A DNA stretch of 64,000 nt from Triticum aestivum (taxonomy: Eukaryota; Streptophyta; Magnoliopsida; Poales; Poaceae), in NCBI RefSeq assembly GCF_018294505.1, contig NC_057809.1, positions 504,678,506-504,742,505 on the forward strand. The letters are read 5' to 3'. Positions 30,861 to 43,900 of this stretch are shown one piece after another. The position numbers and the translations under genes were made by a program. Below the pieces are notes generated by a model. The model was not told where the DNA came from. It was given only the letters and a program-made list of their open reading frames with translations, and did not search any database. The stretch's first letter is position 1, and each line of letters opens with the position of its first letter.

Positions 30861-33447
30861 GTTAACATCATACTTGGCAAGCATTTTACAGAAAGCACCA
30901 TGAATAAAGTGTGAACCACCATCAGTCATTAAGTATCTAGGGACTCTAGACTTTGGGAAAATAACTTCCTTAAGCATTTTAATAGAGGTGTTGTGATCAA
31001 CACTACTAGTTGGAATAGCTTCTACCCATATTTAACATAATCAGCATCAACCAAAATATGTGTATACCCATTAGAGGAAGGGAAAGGTCACATGTAATCT
31101 AATCCCCAAACATCAAAAGGCTCAACAACAAGTGAATAATTCATAGGCATTTCTTGACACTTACCGATATTACCTATTCTTTGACATTCATCACAACATG
31201 AGACAAACTTACGGGCATCCTTGAAGAGAGTAGGCCAATAAAATCCAGATTGCAATACCTTGTGAGCAGTTCTATCTCCAGCATGATGCCCTCCATAAGC
31301 CTTTAAGTGACATTTCCGTAGGATTTGTCCCTGTTCATGCTCAGGTACACAATGTCTAATAATACCATCTACTCCTTCTTTATAAAGATGTGGGTCATCC
31401 CAAAAGTAATGTCTTAAATCATAGAAGAATTTTTTATTTTGTTGATATGTGAAGCTAGGTGGCAAATATTTAGCAACAATTTAGTTAGCATAGTCAGCAT
31501 ACCAAGGAGTACCATTAGCAACATTTATTGCAACTAACTACTCATCGGGAAAACTATCATCAATAGGAAGTGGGTCATCAAGCACATTTTCAAGCCTAGA
31601 CAAATTATCAGCTACGGGGTTCTCAGCTCCTTTTCTATCAATGATATGTAAATCAAATTCTTGTAACAAGAGAACCCAATGAATAAGTCTAGGTTTAGCA
31701 TCTTTCTTTTTCATAAGATATTTAATAGCAGCATGGTCTGTGTGAACAGTTACTTTGGAATCAACAATATAGGGTCTAAATTTGTCACAAGCAAACACCA
31801 CTGCTAAGAATTCTTTTTCAATAGTAGCATAATTCCTTTGAGAATTGTCTAGAGTTTTACTAGCATAATGAATAACATGAAGTTTCTTATCAACTCTTTG
31901 TCCTAGAACAACACCAGCAGCATATTCACTAGCATCACACATAATTTCAAAAGGCAAGTTCCAATCAGGTGGTTGAACAATAGGTGCAGATATTAAGGCT
32001 TTCTTGAGTGTTTCAAAGGCTTCTAAACAATTATCATCAAAAACAAAAGGAACATCCTTTTGCAAAAGACTAGTGAGAGTCCTAGAAATTTTAGAGAAGT
32101 CTTTAATAAACCTCCTATAGAAACTAGCATGACCTAGGAAACTACGAATACCTTCGATGTCCTTAGGATATGGCATTTTCTCAATTGCATCAACCTTAGC
32201 TTGGTCCACTTCAATACCTCTTTCTGAAATTTTATGACCCAAGACAATGCATTCATTAACCATAAATTGGCACTTCTCCTAGTTCAAGACAAGATTTCTT
32301 TGTTCACATCTCTGCAAAACTCGCTCAAGATTGCTTAAAAAATCATCAAAAGACTTCCCATAAACAAAAAAGTCATCCATAAAAACCTCAACAATCTTTT
32401 CACAAAAGTCTGAGAATATAGCAGTCATACATCTTTGAAAGGTAGCAGGTGCATTACATAAACCAAAAGGCATACGCCTATAAGCATAGGTTCCAAATGG
32501 ACAATTAAAAGTGGTCTTTTCTTGATCAGGTTAAGAAACAAGTATTTGTGAAAAGCCAGAATATCCATCAAGGAAGAAAATGTGTGTGTGCTTAGATAAT
32601 CTTTCAAGCATTTTGTCAATAAAAGGCAAAGGGTAATGATCTTTTCTAGTTGCTTGATTTAATTTTCTAAAATCAATTACCATTCTATAGCCTGTAACAA
32701 TTCTTTCTGGAATGAGTTCATTCTTATCATAGGAACAACAGTAATACCTCCTTTCTTAGGAACACAATGAACATGACTTACCCATCTACTATCAGCTATA
32801 GGATAAATTATACCTGCTTCCAGAAGTTTTAATATTTCTGTTCTAACCACCTCTTTCATATTTGGATTTAACCAACGTTGGTGATCAACAATTGGTTTAG
32901 CATCAGGTTCCATATTAATTTTGTGCTGACATAGAGTGGTACTAATGCCCTTTAAATCATCAACAGTATATCCAATAGCACCTCGGTGCTTCCTTAGAAC
33001 TTTCAATAATCTTTCTTCTTCATGTTCTGAAAGGTTAGCACTAATAATAACATGATATATCTTCTTTTCATCAAGATAAGCATATTTCAAAGTGTCTGGC
33101 AATTGTTTTAATTCAAACATAGGATCACCTTTAGGTGGAGAAGGACCTCCTAGAGTTTCAATAGGCAAATTGTGTTTAAGCAGAGGACGTTGTTCAAAGA
33201 AAACTTTATCTATTTCATTTCTTTCATGCATATGTAAATAATTTTCATGGTCTAGCAAATATTGTTCTAAAGGATCAGTAGGTGGCATAGCAATAGAAGC
33301 AAGACCAATTAATTCATCCTTACTAGGCAATTCTTTTTCATGATGATTTCTACTAAACTTGGAAAAATTAAACTCATGAGACTCATCACCAAAGCTAACA
33401 CCCACAATTTGTTTCTTACAATATATCTTAGTTTTAACTGTGTTCAA
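30861..33447 (-). pseudogene. Element Z pol: reverse transcriptase, RNase H, integrase
   Basis: Minus strand, from 33447 downward: N-terminal reverse transcriptase (VPKKGG near 32760), then after a frameshift near 32680 [15 protein letters not shown] (32473) and the catalytic FMDDF (about 32380). A TAG replaces a conserved Trp near 32281. RNase H then reads (CDASEYAAG near 31940, HTDHAAIKY near 31750) to a stop at 31538. Integrase zinc-binding and first-Asp regions follow (CDECQRIGN near 31195, LDYM near 31090), with a stop at 31088. MTDGGSHF is near 30915, and then Y cuts the gene at 30861. The integrase C-terminus has been deleted. Confidence 0.92.
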
Positions 33448-34658
33448 GAAAGGTCTACCAAAGATAATGGGACAAAAGGCATCTTGTGGGGAACCAAGAA
33501 CAGGAAAATCAGTAGGATATTTTATTTTCCATCACAAGACTTCAACATATCTAATAATCCCACAAGGTGATATAGTGTCTCTATTTGCGAGTTTAATAGT
33601 AGCATCTATGTCTTCTAACTCTGTAGGTGCTATGTCTTCCCTAATTTCTTGATATAACTTGTAAGGAATAGCACTCACACTAGCACCCATGTCACATAAA
33701 CCATGGTAACAGTGATCTCCTATTTTAACTGAAATGACAGGCAGACCAACAACTGGTCTATTTTTATCCCTTTTTTCGGGTTTGGCAATTCTAGCAGCTT
33801 CTGCACAAAAGTAGATAACATACCCATCCACATCTTCTTCCAAGAGATCTTTAACCATAGCAATATTAGGTTCAACTCTAATTTGATCATCTGGTTTAGG
33901 TGTTCTGACAGAGCTTTTGTTAACCATAGTTGAAACTTTAGCATGTTCCTTTATCCTAACAGGAAAAGGAGGTTTCTCAAAATAAGCAGCAGGTACAACT
34001 GGATCAACATTATAAAGTATAGTTTCTTCTTTAACTAGTACTAGTTCTTTAATTTCTTCTTTGATAAGTGGGTGATATTTAAACCACTTCTCTTTAGGGA
34101 GTTCAACAGAGTAGCAAATGATTCACAAAAGGAGGCTACTAACTCAGAGTCAAGTCCATATTTAGTGCTAAACTTTTGAAAAGCATCGGTATCCCTAAAA
34201 GATTTAACACAATCATACTTAAGTTTAATACCTCACTCTTTACCTTCGTCGAGTTCCCAATCTTTAGAGTTGCGTTTAATTCTTTCCAAAAGATCCCACC
34301 AGAATTCAATAGTCTTCTTCATAAAAGAACCAGCACAAGAAGTATCAAGGATGGTTTGATCATTACGAGAAAGCCGAGCATAAAAGTTCTGGATAATAAT
34401 TTCTCTTGAGAGCTCATGATTGGGGCATGAATATAACATTCACTTAAGCCTCCACTAAGCTAGAGCGATACTTTCTCCTTCACGAGGCCAAAAATTATAT
34501 ATATAATTCCGATAACGATGAATTAGATGCATAGGATAAATTTTTTGGTGGAACTCCAATTTCAAACGATTCCAATTCCAGGATCCAATATCATTGCATA
34601 GCCTATACCATGCCAATGCTTTCCCCTTCAAAGATAAAAGGAAAACCTTCTTCATAAC
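33448..34658 (-). pseudogene. Element Z gag (C-terminal part) and protease
   Basis: Gag continues from the other side of T: KGKALAWYRLCND near 34620, FHQKIYPMH, and ELSREIIIQNFYARLS near 34415. Stops or shifts lie near 34453 and 34230. Protease (33927-33532) keeps its catalytic Asp at 33693-33691 in CDMGASVSAIP, unlike its relative in W. The gag half up to 34658 joins in frame with the N-terminal half at 45652 once T and one TSD are left out of account. Confidence 0.88.
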
Positions 34659-35321
34659 TGAAGGAAATATGCCCTAGAGGCAATAATAAAGTTATTATTT
34701 ATTTCCTTATTTCATGATAAATGTTTATTATTCATGCTCGAATTGTATTAACCGGAAACATAATACATGTGTGAATACATAGACAAACAGAGTGTCACTA
34801 GTATGCCTCTACTTCACTAGCTCGTTAATCAAAGATGGTTATGTTTCCTAACCATAGACAAAGAGTTGGTATTTGATTAACGGGATCACATCATTAGGAT
34901 AATGATGTGATTGACTTGACCCATTCCATTAGCTTAGCACTCGATCGTTTAGTATATTGCTATTGCTTTCTTCATGACTTATACATGTTCCTATGACTAT
35001 GAGATTATGCAACTCCCGTTTACCGAAGGAACACTTTGTGTGCTACCAAACATCACAACATAACTGGGTGATTATAAAGGAGCTCTACAGGTGTCTCCAA
35101 AGGTACATGTTGGGTTGGCGTATTTCGAGATTAGGATTTGTTACTCCGATTGTCGGAGAGGTATCTCTGGGCCCTCTCGGTAATGCACATCACATAAGCC
35201 TTACAAGCATTGCAACTAATGAGTTAGTTGCGAGATGATGTATTACGGAACGAGTAAAGAGACTTGCCGGTAATGAGATTGAATTAGGTATTGAGATACC
35301 GACGATCAAATCTCGGGCAAG
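34659..35321 (+). mobile_element. LTRa of T, truncated
   Basis: The first 663 bp of a BARE/Angela LTR (TGAAGGAAATATGCCC). It stops at GGGCAAG and goes straight into reverse-transcriptase coding sequence. AAG at the joint is shared by both parent sequences, a 3 bp microhomology. The promoter part of the LTR is lost. Confidence 0.92.
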
Positions 35322-37045
35322 ACATTCGTTGCTAAGAATGGATCCTTTCTAGAGAAGGAGTTTCTCTCGAAAGAAGTGAGTCGGAGGAAAGTAGAACTTG
35401 ATGAGGTAACTGTACCTGCTCCCTTATTGGAAAGTAGTACATCACAGAAACCGGTTTCTGTGACACCTACACCAATTAGTGAGGAAGCTAATGATGATGA
35501 TCATGAAACTTCAGAACAAGTTACTACTGAACCTCGTAGATCAACCAGAGTAAGATCCGCACCAGAGTGGTATGGTAATCCTATTCTAGAAGTCATGCTA
35601 CTAGATCATGATGAACCTATGAACTATGAAGAAGCGATGGTGAGCCCAGATTCCGCAAAATGGCTTGAAGCCATGAAATCTGAGATGGGATCCATGTATG
35701 AGAACAAAGTGTGGACTTTGGTTGACTTGCCCAATGATCAGCAAGCAATTGAGAATAAATGGATCTTCAAGAAGAAGACTGACACTGACGGTAATGTTAC
35801 TGTCTACAAAGCTCGACTTGTCGCAAAAGGTTTTTCGACAATTCAAGGGATTGACTACGATGAGACCTTCTCACCCGTAGTGATGCTTAAGTCTATCCGA
35901 ATCATGTTAGCAATTGCCGCATTTTATGATTATGAAATTTGGCAGATGGATGTCAAAAGTGCATTCCTGAATGGATTTTTGGAAGAAGAGTTGTATATGA
36001 TGCAGCCAGAAGGTTTTGTCGATCCAAAAGGAGCTAACAAAGTGTGCAAGCTCCAGCGATCCATTTATGGATTGGTGCAAGCCTCTCGGAGTTGGAATAA
36101 ACGCTTTGATAGTGTGATCAAAGCATTTGGGTTTGTACAGACTTTTGGAGAAGCCTGTATTTATAAGAAAGTGAGTGGGAGCTCTGTAGCATTTCTGATA
36201 TTATATGTGGATGACATATTGCTAATCGGAAATGATATAGAATTTCTGGATAGCATAAATGGATACTTGAATAAGAGTTTTTCAAAGAAAACCTCGGTGA
36301 AGCTGCTTACATATTGAGCATCAAGATCTATAGAGATAGATCAAGACGCTTGATAAGTTTTTTCAATGAGTACATACCTTGACAAGATTTTGAAGTAGTT
36401 CAAAATGGAACAGTCAAAGAAAGAGTTCTTGCCTGTGTTACAAGGTGTGAAATTGAGTAAGACTCAAAACCCGACCACGGTAGAAGATAGAAAGAGAATA
36501 AAAGTCATTCCCTATGCCTCAGCCAGAGGTTCTATAAAGTATGCCATGCTGTGTACCAGAACTATTGTATACCCTACACTGTTGTTGGCAAGGAAGTACA
36601 ATAGTGATCTAGGAAGTAGATCACTAGACAGCGGTCAAAATTATCCTTAGTGGAATAAGGATATGTTTCTCGATTATGGAGGTGACAAAAGGTTCGTCGT
36701 AAAGGGTTACGTTGATGGAAACTTTGACACCGATCCAGATGATTCTAATTCTCAATCTGGATGCATATTGAAAGTGGGAGCAATTAGCTAGAGTAGCTCC
36801 GTGCAGAGCATTGTTGACATAGAAATTTGCAAAATACATACGGATCTGAATATGGCAGACCCGTTGACTAAACTTCTCTCACACGCAAAACATAATCACA
36901 CCTTAGTACTCTTTGGGTGTTAATCACATAGCGATGTGAACTAGATTATTGACTCTAGTAAACCCTTTGAGTGTTGGTCACATAAATGATGTGAACTATT
37001 GGTGTTAAATCACATGGCAATGTGAACTAGATTATTGACTCTAGT
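35322..37045 (+). pseudogene. T internal copy 1: copia reverse transcriptase and RNase H
   Basis: It starts in the integrase-to-reverse-transcriptase link. The reverse transcriptase frame is open from 35376 to 36317, with QMDVKSAFLNG near 35945 and YVDD near 36206. RNase H is a remnant: the KLSKTQNPTTVEDRKR block (36405-36650) runs into a deletion, then broken pieces (YVDGNF near 36710, NMADPLTK near 36850). Codons for FSTIQG at about 35830 keep the frame only because a one-base loss offsets an extra T. LTRb lies downstream. Confidence 0.9.
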
Positions 37046-38805
37046 GCAAGTGGGAGACTGAAGGAAATATGCCCTAGAGGCAATAATAAAGTTATTGTTT
37101 ATTTCCTTATTTCATGATAAATGTTTATTATTCATGCTAGAATTGTATTAACCGGAAACATAATACATGTGTGAATACATAGACAAACAGAGTGTCATTA
37201 GTATGCCTCTACTTGACTAGCTCGTTAATCAAAGATGGTTATGTTTCCTAACCATAGACAAAGAGTTGTTATTTGATTAACGGGATCACATCATTAGGAG
37301 AATGATGTGATTGACTTGACCCATTCCGTTAGCTTAGCACTCGATCGTTTAGTATATTGCTATTGCTTTCTTCATGACTTATACATGTTCCTATGACTAT
37401 GAGATTATGCAACTCCCGTTTACCGGAGGAACACTTTGTGTGCTACCAAATGTCACAACGTAACTGAGTGATTATAAAGGAGCTCTACAGGTGTCTCCAA
37501 AGGTACATGTTGAGTTGGCGTATTTCGAGATTAGGATTTGTCACTCCGATTGTCGGAGAGGTATCTCTGGGCCCTCTTGGTAATGCACATCACATAAGCC
37601 TTGTAAACATTGCAACTAATGAGTTAGTTGCGAGATGATGTATTACGGAACGAGTAAAGAGACTTGCCGGTAATGAGATTGAATTAGGTATTGAGATACC
37701 GACGATCAAATCTCGGGCAAGTAACATACCGATGACAAAGGGAACAACGTATGTTGTTATGCGGTCTGACCGATAAAGATCTTCGTAGAATATGTAGGAG
37801 CCAATATGAGCATCCAGGTTCCGCTATTGGTTATTGACCGGAGACGTGTCTCGGTCATGTCTACATTGTTCTCGAACCCGTTGGGTCCGCACGCTTAAGG
37901 TTTCGATGACAGTTATATTATGAGTTTATGAGTTTTGATGTACCGAAGGAGTTCGGAGTCCCGGATGAGATCGGGGACATGACGAGGAGTCTCGAAATGG
38001 TCGAGACGTAAAGATTGATATATTGGACGACTATATTCGGATGTCGGAAAGGTTCCAAGTGGTTCGAGTATTTTTCGGAGTACCGGGGAGTTACAGGAAT
38101 ACGGGGGAAGAAGTACATGGGCCTTATTGGGCTTTAGGGGAGAGGGAGAGGCAGGCCGCGCCCCCCCAAGGCCTAGTCCTAACTGGACTAGGGGAGGGGC
38201 TGCACCCCATCCTTCCTTCTCTTCCCTCTTCCCCTTCCTTGTCTCCTACTCCTACTACATGGAAGGACTCCTAGTTGGACAAGGAAAAGGGGAATCCTAC
38301 TCCCGGTGGGAGTAGGACTCCCCTAGGGCGCGCCATAGAGAGGGCCGACCCTCCCCTCCTCCACTCCTTTATATACAGGGGCAGGGGCACCCCATAGACA
38401 CACAAGTTGATCCTCGTGATCGTTTTCTTAGCCGTGTGCGGTGCCCCCTTCCACCATACTCCTCGATAATATTGTAGTGGTGCTTAGGCAAAGCCCTGCG
38501 ATAGTTGAACATCAAGATCGTCACCACGCCGTCGTGCTGACGGAACTCTTCCCCGATACTTTGCTGGACCGGAGTCCGGGGATCGTCATCGAGCTGAACG
38601 TGTGCTAGAACTCGGAGGTGCCATAGTTTCGGTGCTTGATCGATCAGGCCGTGAAGACGTACGACTACATCAACCGCGTTGTCATAACGCTTCCACTGTC
38701 GGTCTACAAGGATACGTAGATCACACTCTCCCCTCTCGTTGCTATGCATCTACATGATCTTGCGTGTGGGTAGGATTTTTTTTGAAATTACTACGTTCCC
38801 CAACA
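37046..38805 (+). mobile_element. Polypurine tract and LTRb of T
   Basis: GCAAGTGGGAGAC (37046-37058) is the polypurine tract. The LTR itself is 37059-38805 (1747 bp, TGAAGG to CCCCAACA), with TATATAC at 38370-38376. It serves as 3' LTR of copy 1 and 5' LTR of copy 2. At the sites I compared it is closer to LTRc than to LTRa. Confidence 0.93.
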
Positions 38806-38806
38806 G

Positions 38807-38824
38807 TGGCATCCGAGCCTAGGT
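38807..38824 (+). other. Primer binding site of T copy 2
   Basis: TGGCATCCGAGCCTAGG follows LTRb after one base. It is the initiator-Met primer site of copia elements with a few substitutions from TGGTATCAGAGCC. Confidence 0.85.
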
Positions 38825-40093
38825 TTTATGCGTAGATGTCATATGCACGAGTAGAACACAGGTGAGTTGTGGGCGATATAAGTCATACTGCTTACCAGCA
38901 TGTCATACTTTGGTTCGGCGGTATTGTTGGATGAAGCGGCCCGGACCGACATTACGCGTACGCTTACGCGAGACTGGTTCTACCAACGTGCTTTGCACAC
39001 AGGTGGCTGGCGGGTGTCAGTTTCTCCAACTTTAGTTGAACCCAGTGTGGCTACGCCCGGTCCTTGCGAAGGTTAAAACAACACCAACTTGACAAACTAT
39101 CGTTGTGGTTTTTGATGCGTAGGTAAGAACGGTTCTTGCTAAGCCCGTAGCAGCCACGTAAAACTTGCAACAACAAAGTAGAGGACGTCTAACTTGTTTT
39201 TGCAGGGCATGTTGTGATGTGATATGGTCAAGACGTGATGAGATATAAGTTGTTGTATGAGATGATCATGTTTTGTTGAAGTTATCGGCAACTGGCAAAA
39301 TCCTCATAGTTGTCTCTCTATTGCATAAGATGCAAGCGCCAAATAATTTCTTTACTTTATCGCTATGCGATAGCAATAGTTGCAAGAGCAATTGTTGGCG
39401 AGACGACCATGTAACGACACATTGATATAGATCAAGATGATGGAGATCATGGTGTCACGCCGGTGACGATAGAGATCATGACAGTACTTTGGAGATGGAG
39501 ATCAAAGGCGCAAGATGATCATGGTCATATCATGTCACATATTTTGATTGCATATGATGTTTATCTTTTATACATCTTATTTTGCTTAGTTCGATAGTAG
39601 CTTTATAAGATGATCTCTCACTAAATTTCAAGGTATAAGTGTTCTCCCTGAGTATGCACCGTTGCGAAAGTTCTTCGTGCTGAGACACCACGTGATGATC
39701 GGGTGTGATAGGCTCTACGTTCAAATACAACGGGTGCAAAACAGTTGCACACGCGGAATACTCAGGTTAAACTTGACGAGCCTAGCATATACAGATATGG
39801 CCTCGGAACACTGGAGACCGAAAGGTCGAGCGTGAATCATATAGTAGATATGATCGACATAGTGATGTTCACCATTGAAAACTACTCCATCTCACGTGAT
39901 GATCGGACATGGTTTAGTTGATTTGGATCACGTGATCACTTAGAGGATTAGAGATATGTCTATCTAAGTGGGAGTTCTTAAGTAATATGATTAATTGAAC
40001 TTTAATTTATCATGAACTTAGTCCTGGTAGTAGTAGCATATCTATGTTGTAGATCAATAGCTCGCGTTGTTGCTTTCATATGTTTATTTTGAT
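38825..40093 (+). other. T copy 2 untranslated leader
   Basis: About 1.3 kb without a gene, matching the long leader of BARE elements. The same leader recurs in O (50568-51805). Confidence 0.75.
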
Positions 40094-40862
40094 ATGTTCC
40101 TAGAGAAAATTGTGTTGAAAGATGTTAGTAGCAATGATGCGGATTGGATCCATGATCTGAGGTTTATCCTCATTGCTGCACAGAAGAATTATGTCCTTGA
40201 TGCACCACTAGGTGACGGACCTATTGCAGGAGCAGATGCAGACGTTATGAACGTTTGGCTAGCTCAATATGATGACTACTTGATAGTTTAGTGCACCATG
40301 CTTAACGGCTTAGAATCAGGACTTCAAAGACGTTTTGAACATCATGGACCATATGAGATGTTCCAGGAGTTGAAGTTAATATTTCAAGCAAATACCTGAG
40401 TTGAGAGATATGAAGTCTCCAACAAGTTCTGTAGCTAAAAGATGGAGGAGAATCGCTCAACTAGTGAGCATGTGCTCAGATTGTCTGGGTACTACAATCG
40501 CTTGAATCAAGTGGGAGTTAATCTTCCAAATAAAATAGTGATTGACAGAATTCTCTAGTCACCATCACCAAGTTAGTAGAACTTTGTGATGAACTATAAT
40601 ATGCAAGGGATAACAGAAATGATTCCCAAGCTCTTCGTAATGCTGAAATTGACAAAGGTAGTAATCGAGAAAAACATCAAGTGTTGATGATAGACAAGAC
40701 CACTAGTTTCAAGAAAAATGCAAAGGAAAAAAGGGGAACTTCAAGAAGAACAGCAAGCAAGTTGCTGCTCAAGTGAAGAAGCCCAAGTCTGGTCCTAACC
40801 CTGAGACTAAGTACTTCCACTGCAAAGGGACTGGTCCCTGGAAGCGGAACTACCCCAAGTGA
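40094..40862 (+). pseudogene. T copy 2 gag remnant
   Basis: A copia gag similar to that of O (MFLEKIVLKD, then LRFILIAAQKNYVLDAPLG near 40165) ends at a stop at 40291 and breaks again later. The CCHC zinc knuckle (40817-40860) is spoiled: CKGTGPWKRNYPK has Pro for His and Tyr for the last Cys. O keeps the normal residues. Confidence 0.88.
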
Positions 40863-42162
40863 TTGGCGGATAAGAAGGATGGCAAAGTGAACATAAGTAT
40901 ATTTGATATATATGTTATTAATGTGTACTTTACTACTGTTTATAGCAAACCCTCAGTATTTGATACTAGTTCAGTTGCTAAGATTAGTAACTCGAAACGG
41001 GAGTTGCAGAATAAACAGAGACTAGTTAAGGGTGAAGTTACGATGTGTGTTGGAAGTGGTTCCAAGATTGATATGATCATCATCGCACACTCCCTATACT
41101 TTCGGGATTAGTGTTGAACCTAAATAAGTGTTATTTGGTGTTTGCGTTGAGCATGAATATGATTTGATCATGTTTATTGTAATACGGTTATTCATTTAAG
41201 TAAGAGAATAAATTGTTGTTCTGTTTACATGAATAAAACCTTATATGGTTACACACCCAATGAAAATGGTTCATTGGATCTCGATCGTAGTGATACACAT
41301 ATTCATAATATTGAAACCAAAAGATGCAAAGTTAATAATGATAGTGCAACTTATTTGTGGCACCGCCGTTTAGGTCATATTGCTGTAAAGCGCATGAAGA
41401 AACTCCATGCTGATGGGATTTTGGAATCACTTGATTACGAATCACTTGGTGCTTGCGAACCATGTCTTATGGGCAAGATGACTAAAAACACCGTTCTCTG
41501 GTACTATGGAGAGAGCAACAGATTTGTTGGAAATCATACATACAGATGTATGTGGTCCAATGAATGTTGAAGCTCGTGGCGGGTATCGTTATTTTTTGAC
41601 CTTCACAGATGATTTAAGTAGATATGGGTATATCTACTTGATGAAACATAAGTCTGAAACATTTGAACAGTTCAAAGAATTTCAGAGTGAAGTGGAAAAT
41701 CACCATGACAAGAAGATAAGGTTTCCACGATCTGATCGCGGAGATGAATATTTGAGTTACGAGTTTGGTCTTCAATTAAAACAATGTGGAATAGTTTCAC
41801 AAATTCATGCCACTTGGAACACCACAGCATAATGGTGTGTCCGAATGTCATAACTGTACTTTATTGGATATAGTGCAATCTATGATGTTTCTTACCAATT
41901 TACCACTAAAGTTTTGGGGTTATGCATTAGAGACAGCTGCATTCACGAAAAAAGGGCACCATCTAAATCCGTTGAGACGACACTGTATGAACTGTGGTTT
42001 GGCAAGAAACCAAAGTTGTCGTTTCTTAAAGTTTGGGGTTGCAATGCTTATAAGAAAAAGTTTCATCCTGATAAGCTCAAACCCAAATCGGAGAAATGTG
42101 TCTTCATAGGATACCCAAGGAAGACAGTTGGGTACACCTTCTATCACAGATCCGAAGGAAAG
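40863..42162 (+). pseudogene. T copy 2 protease and integrase remnants
   Basis: The protease site reads FDTSS (near 40960), so the Asp is kept but the usual Gly is Ser. Integrase starts near 41229 with the HHCC region (LWHRRLGH near 41360, CEPCLMGK near 41457). It shifts frame near 41500, 41810 and 41950, but the parts HTDVCGPM, RSDRGDEYLS and NGVSE remain recognisable, so the catalytic D, D and E codons survive in pieces. Confidence 0.88.
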
Positions 42163-43887
42163 ACATTCGTTGCTAAGAATGGATCCTTTCTAGAGAAGGA
42201 GTTTCTCTCGAAAGAAGTGAGTGGGAGGAAAGTAGAACTTGATGAGGTAACTGTACCTGCTCCCTTATTGGAAAGTAGTACATCACAGAAACCGGTTTCT
42301 GTGACACCTACACCAATTAGTGAGGAAGCTAATGATGATGATCATGAAACTTCAGAACAAGTTACTACTGAACCTCGTAGATCAACCAGAGTAAGATCCG
42401 CACCAGAGTGGTATGGTAATACTATTCTGGAAGTCATGCTACTAGATCATGATGAACCTATGAACTATGAAGAAGCGATGGTGAGCCCAGATTCCGCAAA
42501 ATGGCTTGAAGCCATGAAATCGGAGATGGGATCCATGTATGAGAACAAAGTGTGGACTTTGGTTGACTTGCCCAATGATCAGCAAGCAATTGAGAATAAA
42601 TGGATCTTCAAGAAGAAGACTGACGCTGACGGTAATGTTACTGTCTACAAAGCTCGACTTGTCGCAAAAGGTTTTTCAACAAGTTCAAGGGATTGACTAC
42701 GATGAGACCTTCTCACCCGTAGTGATGCTTAAGTCTGTCCGAATCATGTTAGCAATTGCCGCATTTTATGATTATGAAATTTGGCAGATGGATGTCAAAA
42801 GTGCATTCCCGAATGGATTTTTGGAAGAAGAGTTGTATATGATGCAGCCAGAAGGTTTTGTCGATCCAAAAGGAGCTAACAAAGTGTGCAAGCTCCAGCG
42901 ATCCATTTATGGATTGGTGCAAGCCTCTCAGAGTTGGAATAAACGCTTTGATAGTGTGATCAAAGCATTTGGGTTTGTACAGACTTTTGGAGAAGCCTGT
43001 ATTTATAAGAAAGTGAGTGGGAGCTCTGTAGCATTTCTGATATTATATGTGGATGACATATTTCTAATCGGAAATGATATAGAATTTCTGGATAGCATAA
43101 AAGGATACTTGAATAAGAGTTTTTCAAAGAAAACCTCGGTGAAGCTGCTTACATATTGAGCATCAAGATCTATAGAGATAGATCAAGACGCTTGATAAGT
43201 TTTTTCAATGAGTACATACCTTGACAAGATTTTGAAGTAGTTCAAAATGGAACAGTCAAAGAAAGAGTTCTTGCCTGTGTTACAAGGTGTGAAATTGAGT
43301 AAGACTCAAAACCCGACCACGGTAGAAGATAGAAAGAGAATGAAAGTCATTCCTTATGCCTCAGCCAGAGGTTCTATAAAGTATGCCATGCTGTGTACCA
43401 GAACTATTGTATACCCTACACTGTTGTTGGCAAGGAAGTACAATAGTGATCTAGGAAGTAGATCACTGGACAGCGGTCAAAATTATCCTTAGTGGAATAA
43501 GGATATGTTTCTCGATTATGGAGGTGACAAAAGGTTCGTCGTAAAGGGTTACGTTGATGCAAACTTTGACACCGATCCAGATGATTCTAAGTCTCAATCT
43601 AGATGCATATTGAAAGTGGGAGCAATTAGCTAGAGTAGCTCCGTGCAGAGCATTGTTGACATAGAAATTTGCAAAATACATACGGATCTGAATATGGCAG
43701 ACCCGTTGACTAAACTTCTCTCACACGCAAAACATAATCACACCTTAGTACTCTTTGGGTGTTAATCACATAGCGATGTGAACTAGATTATTGACTCTAG
43801 TAAACCCTTTGAGTGTTGGTCACATAAATGATGTGAACTATTGGTGTTAAATCACATGGAAATGTGAACTAGATTATTGACTCTAGT
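42163..43887 (+). pseudogene. T internal copy 2: copia reverse transcriptase and RNase H
   Basis: Near-twin of 35322-37045. The frame open from 41914 runs to 42696, where the extra T in GGTTTTTC is not offset, so the frame shifts. It resumes to 43159 and includes YVDD near 43045. RNase H has the same internal deletions as copy 1 (43247-43492 and on to about 43720). LTRc lies downstream after GCAAGTGGGAGAC at 43888-43900. Confidence 0.9.
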
Positions 43888-43900
43888 GCAAGTGGGAGAC

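Noticed and set aside
35376..36317. Open 313-codon reverse transcriptase frame as a functional gene
   Set aside because: It lacks RNase H integrity, gag, protease and integrase, and its frame depends on two offsetting indels.
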